DNA of 64,000 nt from Tubiluchus corallicola. Its lineage: Eukaryota > Priapulida > Priapulimorpha > Priapulimorphida > Tubiluchidae. The stretch covers positions 620,001 through 684,000 of the forward strand of contig JAQGDQ010000066.1 of the NCBI GenBank assembly GCA_030141605.1. The letters run 5' to 3'. The notes below the pieces were generated by a model. It was given only the letters and a program-made list of their open reading frames with translations. It did not search any database and was not told the DNA's origin. This document shows, one piece after another, positions 12,418 through 25,494 of the stretch (position 1 is the first letter of the stretch; every line of letters begins with the position of its first letter). Position numbers and translations under genes: made by a program.

Positions 12418-12812
12418 CTAGAAAAAATGAACAAGTTACTATAAATGTAATCAATAGGTATAACAGTTTTAAGGTATACCAAATTTGAAACATTGTTTGT
12501 TCGATCAATTTATTACATCTATCTATAAACATTACATTTCAAAAATTGTTGTTTTAAGTGTAATTACATAACAGTTTTTTTATGCTTTTTTATAGATAAT
12601 ATATTTTAAAAATCATCTATGAAAATGCATTATTATTATTATGATTTAGCCTTACGATGACAATTTTTCAGTTGACATCACATTTCAGCAACCTCACATC
12701 AAACAAGAGTAAATAAGGCCTACATACATAAACAATGTGTAGTGCACGTTTTTGTTATTGCCAGTTAATTTGAAGAACCGGAAAAAACTTTAAAAATGTA
12801 GTTTATACTTAC

Positions 12813-12890
12813 TAATCTATGCCTAAGATAATCTAATCCTATCTGTACATTCTGCAGCATGTGGAATCGCATCCGCCCCTTCTCTCTGGG
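12813..12890 (-). CDS. MACF1/DST: Spectraplakin exon: CH1 middle
   Basis: A 78-base, phase 0 exon of 26 codons, with acceptor CTGTTGCAG and donor GTAAGT. It reads [20 protein letters not shown] then YLRHRL. This matches the CH1 segment [19 protein letters not shown] known from MACF1, dystonin and plectin almost residue for residue, with no length difference. The intron that follows it is short (12418-12812). Confidence 0.96.
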
Positions 12891-13919
12891 CTGCAACAGG
12901 AGTGAAAAACCTCGTAAAAAGCATGATTCAGCTTAAGAATGAAAACCTAACCATGACTCATACAATTCCCTTGCAAAACTTAGCTGTTCTCATGGAAAAT
13001 ACTGAATTGTTCAATAAAAGTAAGAAAGAAATGTTTCAATTTGTGGGAAATGAATTAGGCTATAGGCCTTATAGCTAGGCTTTATATTCACTTCCTGGAT
13101 ATAACTACTATTATTATTATTACATACATGAAAATACAAATGGACATCGGAGAAAGGGGGCGAAAAACTGAAAGAAAGTCAACCACCCTTCTCAGAAATG
13201 ATAGAAAAACACAACTATAAAAAATACATGAAAATCCATAAATACAAAAACCAGCCATTTCTAAAGAAAAATAAAGCCTAAATCACCTAATAAATCATTA
13301 GAAAAACACAATGGTTACGACACTTTTACTGAAATATTAAACTTACTACCAGTAACAATTTAATTTGGCATAGACCACTAAGTGACAAATGCCTGTATAC
13401 CAAACAGAGTTTAACCCGTGGCTGAGGTTTACAACATCCAATTTGTACTGCATAATTTGACCAATTTAATGGGCTAATTGAATTATTACTTGCATTGAAC
13501 TGAGGCGTTCACAAAAGCTGTATAAGATTTAAGTTATGGTGGGCATGCAAATAGCTTTTAGTCTGCATATATGGAGAAATACTATTGATTTATATTCAGT
13601 AACAGGCAGTTTTAAGAGGCTGTAATTGATTGAAAGATAAAGAAATCAGGAAAAGTATAACTATCGACCAACTAAATGTGGGTGGGGCGCAGTCTCAATC
13701 TTTAAACAATTTAATGAAAATTTCCAATAGCAGACATGTATACCTACAGCAAAACTAATGTGCCAGGAGACTATCAAAATGCCTTTGCCTAAGAGTCATA
13801 CTGGTCACCTAAAATTGTACCTCTCAAAAATCATTCTAGCATACTGTTAACTTGGAGGTCTATAGAGTGGAGTAGTAATAATTCTTAGTTCAATCTTACT
13901 GCCTAATGTAAATGGCAAA

Positions 13920-14130
13920 GAAGAATGGTCCTATGCCAGACGTGTCCACTTGCAAAGCCACGGACACAAGAAGGACAGGTCACTTTTCTTCCCAGTATGT
14001 GACCAGGTACTCAATTAAGGATGAGTAAGCCCGGGAAGGCAGCCGGAAAGTCCTGTTCTAGTAGTAAATAGCTCAAAAAAGAAAAAAGACCAACACGAGC
14101 AAGATTTGAACTCAGACTATGGTGAACACT
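13920..14130 (-). mobile_element. Possible tRNA-derived SINE remnant
   Basis: On the minus strand, GAGTTCAAATCTTGCTCGTG (near 14093-14112) resembles a tRNA-type RNA polymerase III B box and T-arm. It is followed by T-rich and GC-rich sequence unlike the surrounding intron. No convincing A box was found, so only part of an element is present. It lies directly beside the CH1 exon at 14177. Confidence 0.3.
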
Positions 14131-14176
14131 AAAATGTATTTTTAAATAATTTGTAGGTGACTTGAAATCAGCATAC

Positions 14177-14266
14177 CAGCATTTCTCCGGACAGCACCTC
14201 AAGAAGTGATATAAGACTGTGGCCATCTCGAAGGTCTTCAAATAGATCGTCAATTTTACGCCCACT
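14177..14266 (-). CDS. MACF1/DST: Spectraplakin exon: CH1 helix-rich core
   Basis: A 90-base, phase 0 exon of 30 codons, with acceptor ATGTTTTGCAG and donor GTATGC. It encodes SGRKIDDLFEDLRDGHSLIS followed by LLEVLSGEML. The DLFEDLRDGH.LISLLEVLSG signature is diagnostic of type 1 CH domains. The join KYLKQ to SGRKIDDLF has the same length as in vertebrate spectraplakins, so no exon is missing across the 10 kb intron on its 5' side. Confidence 0.96.
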
Positions 14267-17200
14267 CTGCAAAACATAAAAATTGTGTATAATTTTAGTA
14301 TACCAAAACTACTTTTAGTATAATCCTATGAAGTCTTCAGGCTTAATTTGTATATAAAAACATTGCACAATTGACAGTAGAGTACAAGGCAATAGTGACT
14401 TAGTTTGTGCTTAATATGATATTGTAAATCACAATCACACGCTTATAAATCACCGTAACTCATACGGAAATCAAATGGCACAAAACGTAAAACAAAAATG
14501 CAACAAGACACAAACCATCAGTTAGTTCAAGTCGTAGATGTTTAGTGGAGGTAAGCTCAAGCATAAGCATGCAAGTGCTAAAAGCTTGTTAGACAATATA
14601 GACAAGCTTGTTATCACCACCACTTTCCAAATTTTCAAATCAAATGGTAATTTGTAGATAGAAGATACTTAAACAGTTTGGTGTTTTTATTGTTTTGTGC
14701 GTGTAGGTGTATGTTTTTATTATAATTTGGTGAAAATAAGGTTAACATTTAGTATTCAATAAATGCCTCTGTTGTTTTTCACCTTAGTATCGTTAACCTC
14801 CTAATATTAGCATTGTAAAGAAATATCATCTTTCTTTTTTGAAGAGATTCAAACACCACCGTAAAAACAAAAAAAACTCAAGCGTGTTGCATATCCTGTT
14901 TTACATAATTACAAATAGTAAGTACTAAGCAAAACTGCCCGCATTCAGCTGATTAATACTAAGAATGGTTCAGTGATTAGTACTTCACTTTGGTTCATGC
15001 CGAGTTCTAGACAACTTTAAACACAAGCGATAAATTACTAAATTAAATACTGGAGAGCAAAATTAAGAATCACATGTCAGTTAAAAAAGCCAATTATTCA
15101 ATTACACAAGTTTTTTAAGTCCAAGAATTTTGAGACAATATTCAAGTCTGCACGTAGCAAAATCAGCTAAAATGTACAATAAAATAATTAGAAAAATATT
15201 AAACATACACTAACAAAACAGAACTTAGGCACATACAGACAATAAATAGTCTAGTTAGCAGAGAAAGATATGCTCAACACTTGTTGACTTCTGGCAAATA
15301 AAATAAAAACAATATTAATACTATACTGTATGTGTTGATGTAATGTTTGGGTACGAAGTCATATTTTAAAAATGACAAAAGTTCTTGTTGGTATATGTAG
15401 TATTGACAGAATTGCAGCACTTTGTAGGTATAAGTAGTATTTTATACATCATGTATGCAGTGATTTTTAAAAAAAAACATGCTGTAAATAATAGTTAAAA
15501 TGCTAAATGAAACAGCATGCTAATGAATTATCATCGTCACCTTATACTGTCTCCAGTGCTGAAATAAAAATACAAAATAACTGTAATACAACATAACTAC
15601 AAAGTATATGTAACTATTTTGTGCTAAAGATAAATAAATGTACATACAGTTCATGCATAACTTCTGTTCATATAATAATTAAAAAATCTGATAAAAAGTT
15701 CTGAAAGTCTTTATGGCTTAAAAACAAGAATTAAACGTGAAGCCATGTTTCGTTTCCTAATTATAGACAGGTTTAACCTTAACATATATATATGTATGTG
15801 ATAAGTAACAAATGTTATTTGTAAATGAAGCTACGAAGTACGTCGTGGTTATAAATACGAGTCATTCGATAGAGGTCTGCTGCATCAGAAATCCGCATGA
15901 TGACGCAATACAATCCTACGCTCAGCGAAACCATTGTGCACAAATGTACAGCATATAGGAGGCAGGGAAGCCAAATCAATACGCGAGAATATGACTCGAC
16001 ACAAAAACTGTAAAACTTTATTTGATTAAAATTCCAAGAAAACCTACACGACATCAGGTTGGATTCAGACAAATGTATTTGATACAAAATATCAAATGAT
16101 TACTAAAGTTTACCATACGGCATTCATCTACATTTGCTTAGAAAACGAAGTAAACTTCTTTCTCTAACCTGACAAACATAAAGCGTGGCATTATCCTTAC
16201 AGGAAGCTGCCCTTTAAATATAAATTTATAGGAATGTGTCTGCGACAGCAAGCCCACAAGAAAATTTACATTATTACCACAGTACACATGCTTCCCATTT
16301 TTGCAAAATCGCCTTATGAAAACATGGTTATGGGCAAACAAAGTTTGGCCATTATTATTATTAGAACCTTATACAAATCATATAGACCAGCTGTGGCAGC
16401 CATGTTTTGCATGATTTTATATTAAGGTTGTATGCACTGCTGTCACTAGACACGCATAATTAAAATACACTAGACTAGAGTATCTAGTACCTAAGATAAA
16501 TTGTCTGTTCTTCAATAAGTGATCACAATGACCACTCGTGTGTTTGTGAACATACGTACTATTACGACGGTCTCGAATGACCTCTAGCATGAAGTGATGA
16601 TCACCCACGCAGGGTATCAATACATAACGCAATTAATGTCAACAGACTGCCTTGAATATCAGCTTCTTGATAGACTGAAAAGATAAATTATTCATTGCAG
16701 GCATGATGCGTTCCTAAATTCTAAGCCTCTAAGGGTCATTTATGGTTCTGCACTTCCAAAGATCTCCATTAAGTGTGACAGGAGGTTGTTGAATGTAGAA
16801 CAAGATAGATTTGATTACAGTAACTATCATCTTGACTTAGACCTACTTCAACTTCCAGAGACAACAACGAAGACATGTCACAAAGGCTTAATGCAATCCT
16901 CTCTACATTGCAGTAGCTATTAGCTGCTAACCAAGCTGGTACCATAAAAAACAAGATTTTGTAATTGTAACCGTAATACCATCCATATTTGGTATTACCT
17001 ATTATTTCGTAAATAAACATCATTAAAACGTAATCAGCTACAAGTATTGAATATACAAACACCAGGTTATATGAAGGTTATATTTTCAGTGAGTCAATCG
17101 ATAAAGTGACGCCAGACTGCCGTTTGCTCATCAGCAAGTCTCAAGAGTCTGTCGCTCCCATGTGATAAACGAGGACAAAGTATGTCTAGTAGGCGAGTAA

Positions 17201-19341
17201 ATAAATGGGACAGCAACAAGGGCACAGAGACAACACGATCATGTTCGGCTGGAAATTAACTGGCAGACAAGTAGAAGCACAACATGGTTTAGTGTGTACA
17301 TTAAATATTTACGCAAAAATATCGAAAAGTCAATCAAAAAGCTAATAATTTCAAGGAGAGACCACAACTAGCTTACCTGGATTCACTCTACGTAAATCAG
17401 TTAATTCTGTTATAAAAATGTTCCACGGTAGCGCATTTACTTTCTCCACAAAATCAACAACTAAAGGTGTACTTTTCAAAGTGAGAGCCTTAAGCGAATT
17501 TCTTAATGCCTTTTAAACACAATAGCGGAGAGTCTTTTATCGCTTTGGCACGCGACTAGGTGGTATTTAACACAAAGCTTCAGGCGATACCAGTACTTAA
17601 ATTCTTTTAAAGATCATCATCTCAACTCAGCCGTCAGCTAAATAAGAAGCGCTGCGGTACGTTAATTTTTACTGGGATATGCAAGTACTAAATTACCAAA
17701 TTTGCAGTAATCAACCTTTTCGTGAAAACACGCAGACAATCTCTTGCGTAGAGTATCAACTATGCAACTATCAGTGTCAGAATATTGTATTGTAATTACT
17801 ATGCTTGATGTATTACGATTGAAATAGCTTTTGTTAGAGAGAAATTGGTAACCACAGATTGGACAACGGATTTCTACGAAAAAAAAACTCGAAAATTGTA
17901 AGAAGCTGCTACAAGCTATTTGCATTCTTAACGCCTAATTATTAGTGTTATATTTTTGCTCCCATGATGCTGCTACTGATATTTTTAGTTACTGTTGTTG
18001 AGGGCTACTGCTGCCTTTGCTAGTACTGACTATCGTAATTTTGGAAAAACTAGATCTTCTACATAAAAAATATGCACGTATATATTCCCCGCGCAGCAGC
18101 ACGATGTTGCAGAGTTGGTAGTGTAAAATAAGTTGCACTTTTGTTGAGATATGTTGCCTAGAACCAGAAAATGTTCTTTGTTACTTGCTGATAAATGGAT
18201 CTGACGTGATGATGGCAAAGGTTACTTGTAAGACTTGTCTGCATGCAACCTGCCAAGCAAGCTCGATAAAATTCTCATTTCTGTTGCAGTAATGTAACCA
18301 GCTGACAAAAGCATTACTGTCAGCTTGCATTAGAATTTCATCAGTAAAAACCAATGCAAGCCACAACAAACCGAAACCAATTTTAAGTAATTCTAGTAAA
18401 GGTGAAAATATTGACTGTTTTATTCACGCTGCACTGCAAATTAAAATATCTACCAAATTGCCTACTATAAAACCTTGTTAAAATGATAAATTTCGTTTAA
18501 ACGTATGCTAAAAATGTAGCATTTATTGCCTGTAAAAATTAACGTACGCAAAATAAATTGTCATAGAAAAACACACAAGACTAAGAACCAATGAAAGAAC
18601 CCCTAAACTACAAGCCTACTCGGGCATGCTATACAGGAAGCACTTCAAACTTGAACAACGTAAAGGACATCCTGAAGTACAATGCATTATCTGATATAAC
18701 AGTATTCGGCGTTTGGCACGTATGATCTGTGAGTAGAATTTATTTCACTTTGACGCCCTGTAAGCCGGAATGCAGCACTCAAAAGCTAAACTTACTGGAG
18801 TGACAGGACCGGCATATAGCTAGTTATCAAGGTTAGCCCTTTAATATGAGACATTAAAAACTAAATTCGCTGACAGAAATTTAAAAAACGCATACAGACA
18901 ACGTGATGAAAACGTATTGAAAATTTATATAAAAATACTAAAAGAATTGATCAGAATGAATTTGATAAGTAATTAAAATCGGTCAGTGGTGTCAAACTCT
19001 TTGTAAACATAATGATCTGTGTAAATTCCTCGTACAGTTACTGTTAATAACAATAATGATGCAGTTCGATAAATTGCATGCAGTTATAGCGAACAAACAG
19101 TATTATGGGAGAAGATTAAACAGTGTATATAATGGTGATAATTCGAGCTCAAGTCGGTACATGTAACATGTAAAGCCCTAAACTATGATGTGAGTAATTA
19201 GTGATCATGTTATCATGGTAGCTTAGATATGTAATTAATATTATTTTGGTTATATACATACAAAGTGTTTACATACAAAAGTGTTTTGTATACGCGTATA
19301 GACACATATATGTTTATATGTCAGCTGCATTACATAAGCGT

Positions 19342-19373
<32 letters not shown>

Positions 19374-19484
19374 CATGCATGTATGTGTGTCTATGTAATC
19401 ATGTAACTTTTGTCCTGCAATTAGAGTACTTGGAATGAATTTCTAAATAAAAGATTTATAATAATAATAATAATAATAATAATA
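19342..19484. repeat. (TA)n and (AAT)n microsatellites
   Basis: A pure TA run of about 14 units occupies 19342-19369 and passes into an ATAC/ATGC palindromic stretch. An AAT run of about nine units occupies 19457-19484. Confidence 0.95.
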
Positions 19485-20484
19485 TGAGGCATTATTAGGT
19501 TTATTAACCTCATTCAAGTACGTTTAACTCCTCAATGAACGATGTAAACACTAAATAGTTGGGACAGTAACTGGGAACACAGATGAAACCACTACAAACG
19601 ATTTTCCTGGCGCTCACCAGGGTAGTTACAAGGGCAGTCATGCTTAGGGTAAACTTTCAGTTTCAAAATCTCATCATTATGAGTTGTGTATAATGTTACA
19701 ATTAAAGGTGTATTTGTTAATAAATGAAAGTATTATGTGCACAACCTGCAACCTACTCTTCTATAGGTCATGTGGTAAATTGATATGACTGATCGCCACA
19801 GTAATTGCTGGTCTACATTATAACTTGATGGTTTCCAGCGCCTTGTAATCAACAAAGCTCAATAAATTACATTAATTACATGAATCATACTCCATGCATG
19901 CCAACATGGAGTCATGATTTATAATCCACCCAACTGACGTTTACACCTGCGTATTAACATTAGAGCAAATCACCGAAAACCAAAAATTCTATTCATTTAC
20001 TTACTTCGGCACTTGAAATAACTCGCCGAAAATCATTCGGTGACTACCAATAGTCATGATAGGTAATTTTTGTAGCTATAGATGTCACCACATGCTACCC
20101 ACTTAGTTTACAGAAATGCGAGGGAAATTAACTGAATAGTTGAGCTGTGCTCTCCAAAGGGACTTACTAGTAAATGAATATATGCAACCATTCGAAAAAT
20201 AGATATCTGTCATGCTGTACAAGCTATTTGCCTCGTATAGGACAAGACTAATTTGCATTTAACACGAGTAGAGTATGACTGCCGATTCAGTATCTCATTT
20301 TAGAGAAATTAACATTGAGTAATGAGATAGATTCCGGTCCCGTAACAGTCATCAATATAATTATACGCTAATGCGCTGGAAAACGACTTGCATTGTTCTA
20401 TATAAGAAAACTTCCGGTGCAAGTTGTGTTAACTCTTTTCGAGCCTGTCACTTTATTTCAATTTAGAGGAACTAGACCAGCAGT

Positions 20485-20498
20485 GTTGCTATAGCAAC
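20485..20498. promoter_or_regulatory. X-box-like (RFX) palindrome
   Basis: GTTGCTATAGCAAC is a perfect 14 bp palindrome, extended by T and A to 16 bp. It matches the two half-sites of the RFX X-box (GTNRCC...RGYAAC), apart from T in place of the final C of the first half-site. An ETS-type ACTTCCGG lies about 75 bases to the left (near 20410), and the surroundings are GC-richer than the rest of the intron. Function as an enhancer or promoter is inference. Confidence 0.4.
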
Positions 20499-22083
20499 AG
20501 ATGGAAACCGTTCTCAACAGATATATCGTCGTCCGAGAGGCCAGGCTGCCGAAGCACTAATAACTGGGACTGTTGTCAGACTGACTGCATTCCAAAGCCG
20601 TTTACTTTTAAACTAATGTCTTTTCTCAAGTTTCATTGCTAAGAATGTGAGTAATTTGTTTAGGGGTGAGAGGCGGAGCTTTAATTTCTCACTTAGATAA
20701 CCAATAAAGCCAAATACTGACAGGTGGAAATCACCAAAATGGTGAAATGACAGGCAAATTTATAACAATGGGAAATGTCCTTCGCAAAAAGCTGATAAAA
20801 ATGTTTTAAAATGCATTTTGGTCTTTGGAACGTAGCAGGTTAGATTTCATGCTTCTGAATTTACAGTGTGCATACTGTATATTGCTATATCCAGTTGGAA
20901 TAAAGTTAATTTATTATGAAATTAATCAGATACGGAGCCTTGAGGTTGCAACAGCTGTTAGAACTATAATATCGAACACTATTCCTAACGATTAGTATGA
21001 AATTTGGTTTACTAATTTAGAGGTTGATACTTGTACATGGCATACTTAATAATTATCATAATATACAGTAATTCCACTGAACACGAATGACACCGGCAAT
21101 TACAGACTAAGCCAAGTTAAAGATCAAGTATACAGAGTGAAAGCATCTAAAACACTATACGTTAACGGTCAAGTAACTCAACATTAACAACATTAAAATT
21201 AATGACGCCCGTTAGGTAGTAGCACTAACCAATTTGAAAAAAATAATTATCACACAAACAACTGCTCAAATCCATCTGATCATTTTGAACACAACGCGTT
21301 TTACCCTAACCAGTTCACACTACTAATCCCAAGGCCTTAGTGAAATTTAGAAAGAAAGTTCAAAAATTTCATAGAGCATATTTCAAAAGGCAAACTTCTT
21401 TCATAATTTACAACTTCTAGATACTTCACAAGAACCATCATCATAAAGGAAAGGGCAAAGGCTTCTAGTTAAATTAGTGATAATACTCAATGTCTCAAAG
21501 TAATACAGGATTAAATAAATAAAATACAATCTGAAATTTTATGAATTTATCTTCAAACATAAATATATAACCAGCACTTGAAAGTGGGAATTATAGATTT
21601 ACTTAGACATGATATTCAGTCATAACAAACGGACGTGCAAACAAGCTTATCTTTGTGCTAAATCACGAATAAACAATTTTAAACGTGTATAAAATAAACG
21701 CTTTAAAATCCATAGCGGTGTCAAAGCACTCTATATTACTATAACTCCAATACCAGCAAACAAAATTACATGATAAATACCAGCCACAACGGCTAATTGT
21801 TATTACAACCAAATTCGATGATAACTTTATTTATGCGAAAGATCACCACTTGACAATCAACCGGAAGGGTGATGCCACACAGAATAGCAGGGGCTGGATT
21901 CATGTGTGTGTCTTAAATTGTCATACATTCCTAAGTTAGAGTTAGACATGCAGTAGATTTTATTCCCACAATTTATGTACCTATCGAAGTTACGATCGAT
22001 TCATCGAATCGTGTACCTGCTGTACAGCAGCAGATGCACACACTCAGCTTACGTAAACGCAGCGATTTAGTGATGCGCACATT

Positions 22084-22546
22084 TTAAACCTTTCATACCC
22101 GTTGTATCCCCTGGGATACAAGAATATTTTCTGGCTTTAAAATTAATAAAATTTTAAAACTGACAGTTATTTGATCTGTTAATAGTTATTTTGATTTAAG
22201 CCAATAACAATAGACTAAAAATGGTGATAAAATGGCAAACTAGAAAATCTACATAGCATAAAAAACTGCACAAGGTACAGTACTTTAGAGACGACTTTGT
22301 ACAGATCAGCATAGCATGCATACTAAATGTCTTAAATACTTTAAAAAATTATCAGCAGTTGCAAAATGAAGCACATTTTATGTTTCCATTGAATTCCAAT
22401 GTATCTCGTGGGGTACAGGCTATATTTAGCACACGGGCACAAGTAGAAAAAAATAATTATTATGTGTAAACAAGATGGACTGAACAAAAGTATCAAATCA
22501 AAAAAAAATTCTTATTAAAAAAACAATTTGGGACTGAAAGGGTTAA
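22084..22546. mobile_element. piggyBac-like MITE
   Basis: Both ends sit at TTAA (22084-22087 and 22543-22546), the target of piggyBac elements. The internal termini are ACCTTTCATACCC and, on the other strand, CCCTTTCAGTCCC, matching at 10 of 13 positions. Subterminal inverted pieces also pair: a palindromic GTATCCCCTGGGATAC near 22105 and a related GTATCTCGTGGGGTAC near 22401. The internal 455 bp has no transposase, so this would be a non-autonomous copy. The family call rests on TTAA and the CCCTTTCA end only. Confidence 0.5.
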
Positions 22547-24460
22547 CTGCGAAACTCTATGACACCCAACTTCGTTTATGACGCTATGCGTGCGTAAAAT
22601 GTAAAAAGATGAAAGCGAGAGAGGGCGGAAGATACAAGAGAAGAAAAAGACAAAAGAACAACAGATATGAACAATGCAACACAAATTTTTCAGAAAAGTG
22701 CTTCCCCCTCTCTCTTTCTCCCTCTCTCGTCAGGTAATAACTTAAATGCAACAGTCACTGCTGCATATATGCCACTACGTATATATACGTCATATACGCA
22801 TATTAATAATGCGCCACCTGATTACATTTTAGCCTATCCTTCTTGGACGTAAGCAACAAACAAGGGCTAGTGAGCAAACAATAATTTGCGATGTTTATTA
22901 AATTCACGTTGGACAAGAACAACTGCAAACATGTTCAACTATTTGACCGATGTCCAGCGGTTCATTATGAAAGATTTATCTTCCTGACAAATTGCTCCCT
23001 GGTGATATATGGCAAGACTTTTCATCTTATCTGTCAAGGTCAAGTGTGGAGAACCTTGACGTGTCCTCTAAATGACTTGACATGCCTTCAGAATAAATAA
23101 GCAGCTTGTATTTTACAAAAAAATCAATGATTTTAGCCGCTTTTACTATAAATCACCATTTTGTGAAATTTGTTTCAAAATGTTCAAGGTTGTCAGGTTA
23201 AAAGTGCAAATGGTCAGAAAACAGAAAATTTTATACCAAAACAGAAAAACAAGAAAAATGTATCGATTCCTCCTCTTTCTCTCCCTTGCCTTGCTAAAGC
23301 CTTCCTTCCCCACTCTGTCTCTCGATTTAGGACATCTTGAAAAACTTGCCCCAGAAAACTTGCTTGTGTAAACTACGTTTTCGTATGCTTCTATAATAAG
23401 AATTTGAAAACGAAAATGTGGCAGTCGGGATATCTTGAACTCATAATATTAAAAAAAGACAATTAAGGATTGGCTTCTGAATGTCAGCGTCTTATTTTCA
23501 TCAGTTGATAACGCTTATTTTTTATGCATCTATACCAAACATTATGTGAACGAAATTACTTTTTGCTTTAATCGGTAAAAATTATTGCTTCTGTTTTTAG
23601 TTCTTTGCTGTCGTAAAATGTGCAAATTATTGCTGGAAAAACCCTTTCGTTGTGAGACCAATTTATTCGCTGGAGAAACTGGTATAGCGTATGACATCAT
23701 CTGTTTGAAAAATGTGCCAAGTTTACAAAAAAATTACATATGGTATGATAATGAGCATATTCGTACAGAACAACACCAGCACCAGCACACGTGCAATCAT
23801 GCACCATTCTTGGGGTAGTGGGCTTGCCTTGACTATTTGCTTTACACGCTTGTAATTAGCCAGCCATACACACAAACATTTACTTAACAAGCTGATTAAT
23901 TTACTTACAGGAGAAGTTGAATAACTCGCGGAAAATATAAGTGGTCAAATTCTAAAGTGTACGAATCCGATGACATTTCAGTTTACGCGCTGGGGTCAAT
24001 AAGTTTTGCGTTGCATTGTGAGGAACGCCTACAAATCACTTCGTCATCGCGTCACAAGATTCGGTTTCGCTTTTGTTTAAGTTTAAAGTAAAAGAAATCC
24101 GCCTTGCCGTTGGTTAATATTGACTGTTTTATTTGGCGTCATTACTAGTTTTAACCGGCTAAAGAAACTTAATCTTGAAGTGAAAACAAACACGTGAAGT
24201 TGCAAGGAAACTCCTGTGTGCTAAATAACCAGATCACACGAAACATTTCAAATTTTACGAAGTCTTACAGCAAATAAATTAGCACAAATAGAATGAATTT
24301 TTTTTTGGTGACAAGTGAACCTAAAAGGGTTAAACAACCGCACAAAATCTATAATGGTAACAAAGTAACAAATAATGGCTAATAATATATACAAATGATA
24401 AAGCACGATAATAAGAAATCCACAGTAAATTTATTAATTAGTAGTGTAACTCGATCATAC

Positions 24461-24522
24461 CTGTTTTAAATACTTGTTGACCCACTTCGTAAAGGTCTTT
24501 TTCTGTATTGCATCTCTTTCAT
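24461..24522 (-). CDS. MACF1/DST: Spectraplakin exon: start of CH1, shared by alternative starts
   Basis: A 62-base exon entered in phase 1 and left in phase 0, with acceptor TATGTTTCAG and donor GTATGA. After joining, it reads D-ERDAIQKKTFTKWVNKYLKQ. The motif ERD.VQKKTFTKWVN is the invariant opening of the spectraplakin and plectin actin-binding domain. Because it is entered in phase 1, every upstream first exon ending in phase 1 can splice to it. Three such exons are visible (43859, 29197 and, less surely, 25359). Confidence 0.95.
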
Positions 24523-24533
24523 CTGAAACATAA

Positions 24534-24597
24534 ACAAATGATGACTGTCTAATACCAATGACTGAACATAGACAAATGATGACTGTCTAATACCAAT
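24534..24597. repeat. Direct duplication, two 26 bp copies 38 bp apart
   Basis: ACAAATGATGACTGTCTAAT plus ACCAAT occurs identically at 24534-24559 and 24572-24597, immediately 5' of the shared CH1 exon on the minus strand. It looks like a recent slippage duplication. The nearer copy begins within about 15 bases of the splice acceptor. Confidence 0.9.
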
Positions 24598-24807
24598 ATT
24601 CATCGCATTATTTATTAATAATATGAACATCAGTAATATGCCTCTGATGATTAATCAAGTATTTTATTTTGTACTGTTTTATGATCATTGATCGATATGC
24701 AGTGAAAGTAAGCGTAAATTTGCTGAAAATTTGATAGTAAAATGACTAATGAGATAAGAAGACCTTTAATTCTTTCAAAACCAAACTGGATTTTTAGGCA
24801 AATTACT

Positions 24808-24845
<38 letters not shown>
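24808..24845. repeat. (ATC)n microsatellite
   Basis: About 12 uninterrupted ATC units. The run gives a spurious poly-Met frame on the minus strand, which is not a gene. Confidence 0.95.
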
Positions 24846-25358
24846 TTATGAATTATGATCTAATGTTCCAAACTAACACAGTATAATGAGTACATGCATG
24901 TGTTTGACAAAAGATAACATCTAGATTTATCAACTCTTGATGAAGTAGCAGTTTAACAAAAGTCACGTGGTGTGTTAAAATTCTGCTAAACCCTTAGACT
25001 CTGGAAATTTAGTTTATTTAAAGGCGCCAAGGCGGTACAGTCAAACGTTTAAGAACTACATTTAAAGTTCTGGCGTCGTATCCAAGCAGGAACAATATTG
25101 ATCAAAGCCAAACAGATTACCAAAGTATCCATGCATCAATGTCACGAAGTTTGCAAAATTCCTGGACAATCTTAAACTGCTATGATTTCACACTAGACAA
25201 AACCTACATGCAAATTTAGGCGACAATAATAGTGGCGAGTTGATCTTATTTCTGCAAATGGTACATTCAAGGACACCTATGCCACACTCAGCTACAAAAT
25301 ATTAAACAACGTATCTTGGAGGTTTCACTGTTATACAGACTGATTACGTCAACTTTAC

Positions 25359-25494
25359 CATTGTTGGACCAGGCGGCACTGCTTGAGACTTGATAAACGC
25401 CATCTCCGCAAACCATCCCTGTATCCAGTAACAAGGAATCATGCTTTTCCATTCTACCTTTCTCTAAATATTGACTAACACCCTTTTTATACAT
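25359..25494 (-). CDS. Candidate third alternative first exon of spectraplakin
   Basis: From ATG at 25494 the frame reads 45 codons plus one base, then meets GTAAAG, a plausible donor in phase 1. That is exactly what is needed to join the shared CH1 exon about 840 bases downstream, giving ...SSSAAWSNN then DERDAIQ. The peptide has a protein-like composition (MYKKGVSQYLEKGRMEKHDS at the start), unlike most chance frames nearby. I do not recognise the sequence, and no transcript evidence is available. Confidence 0.35.

Larger units (their letters stand above)
14267..24460. other. Spectraplakin intron (about 10.2 kb)
   Basis: Lies between two exons that join seamlessly in the CH1 domain. It is AT-rich with no supported exon. 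It contains dinucleotide and trinucleotide repeats (19342-19484), an X-box-like palindrome in a locally GC-richer stretch (20380-20640) and a piggyBac-like MITE (22084-22546). A purine tract (about 22610-22660) followed by a pyrimidine tract (about 22697-22730) includes an 11 bp inverted pair. Confidence 0.8.
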
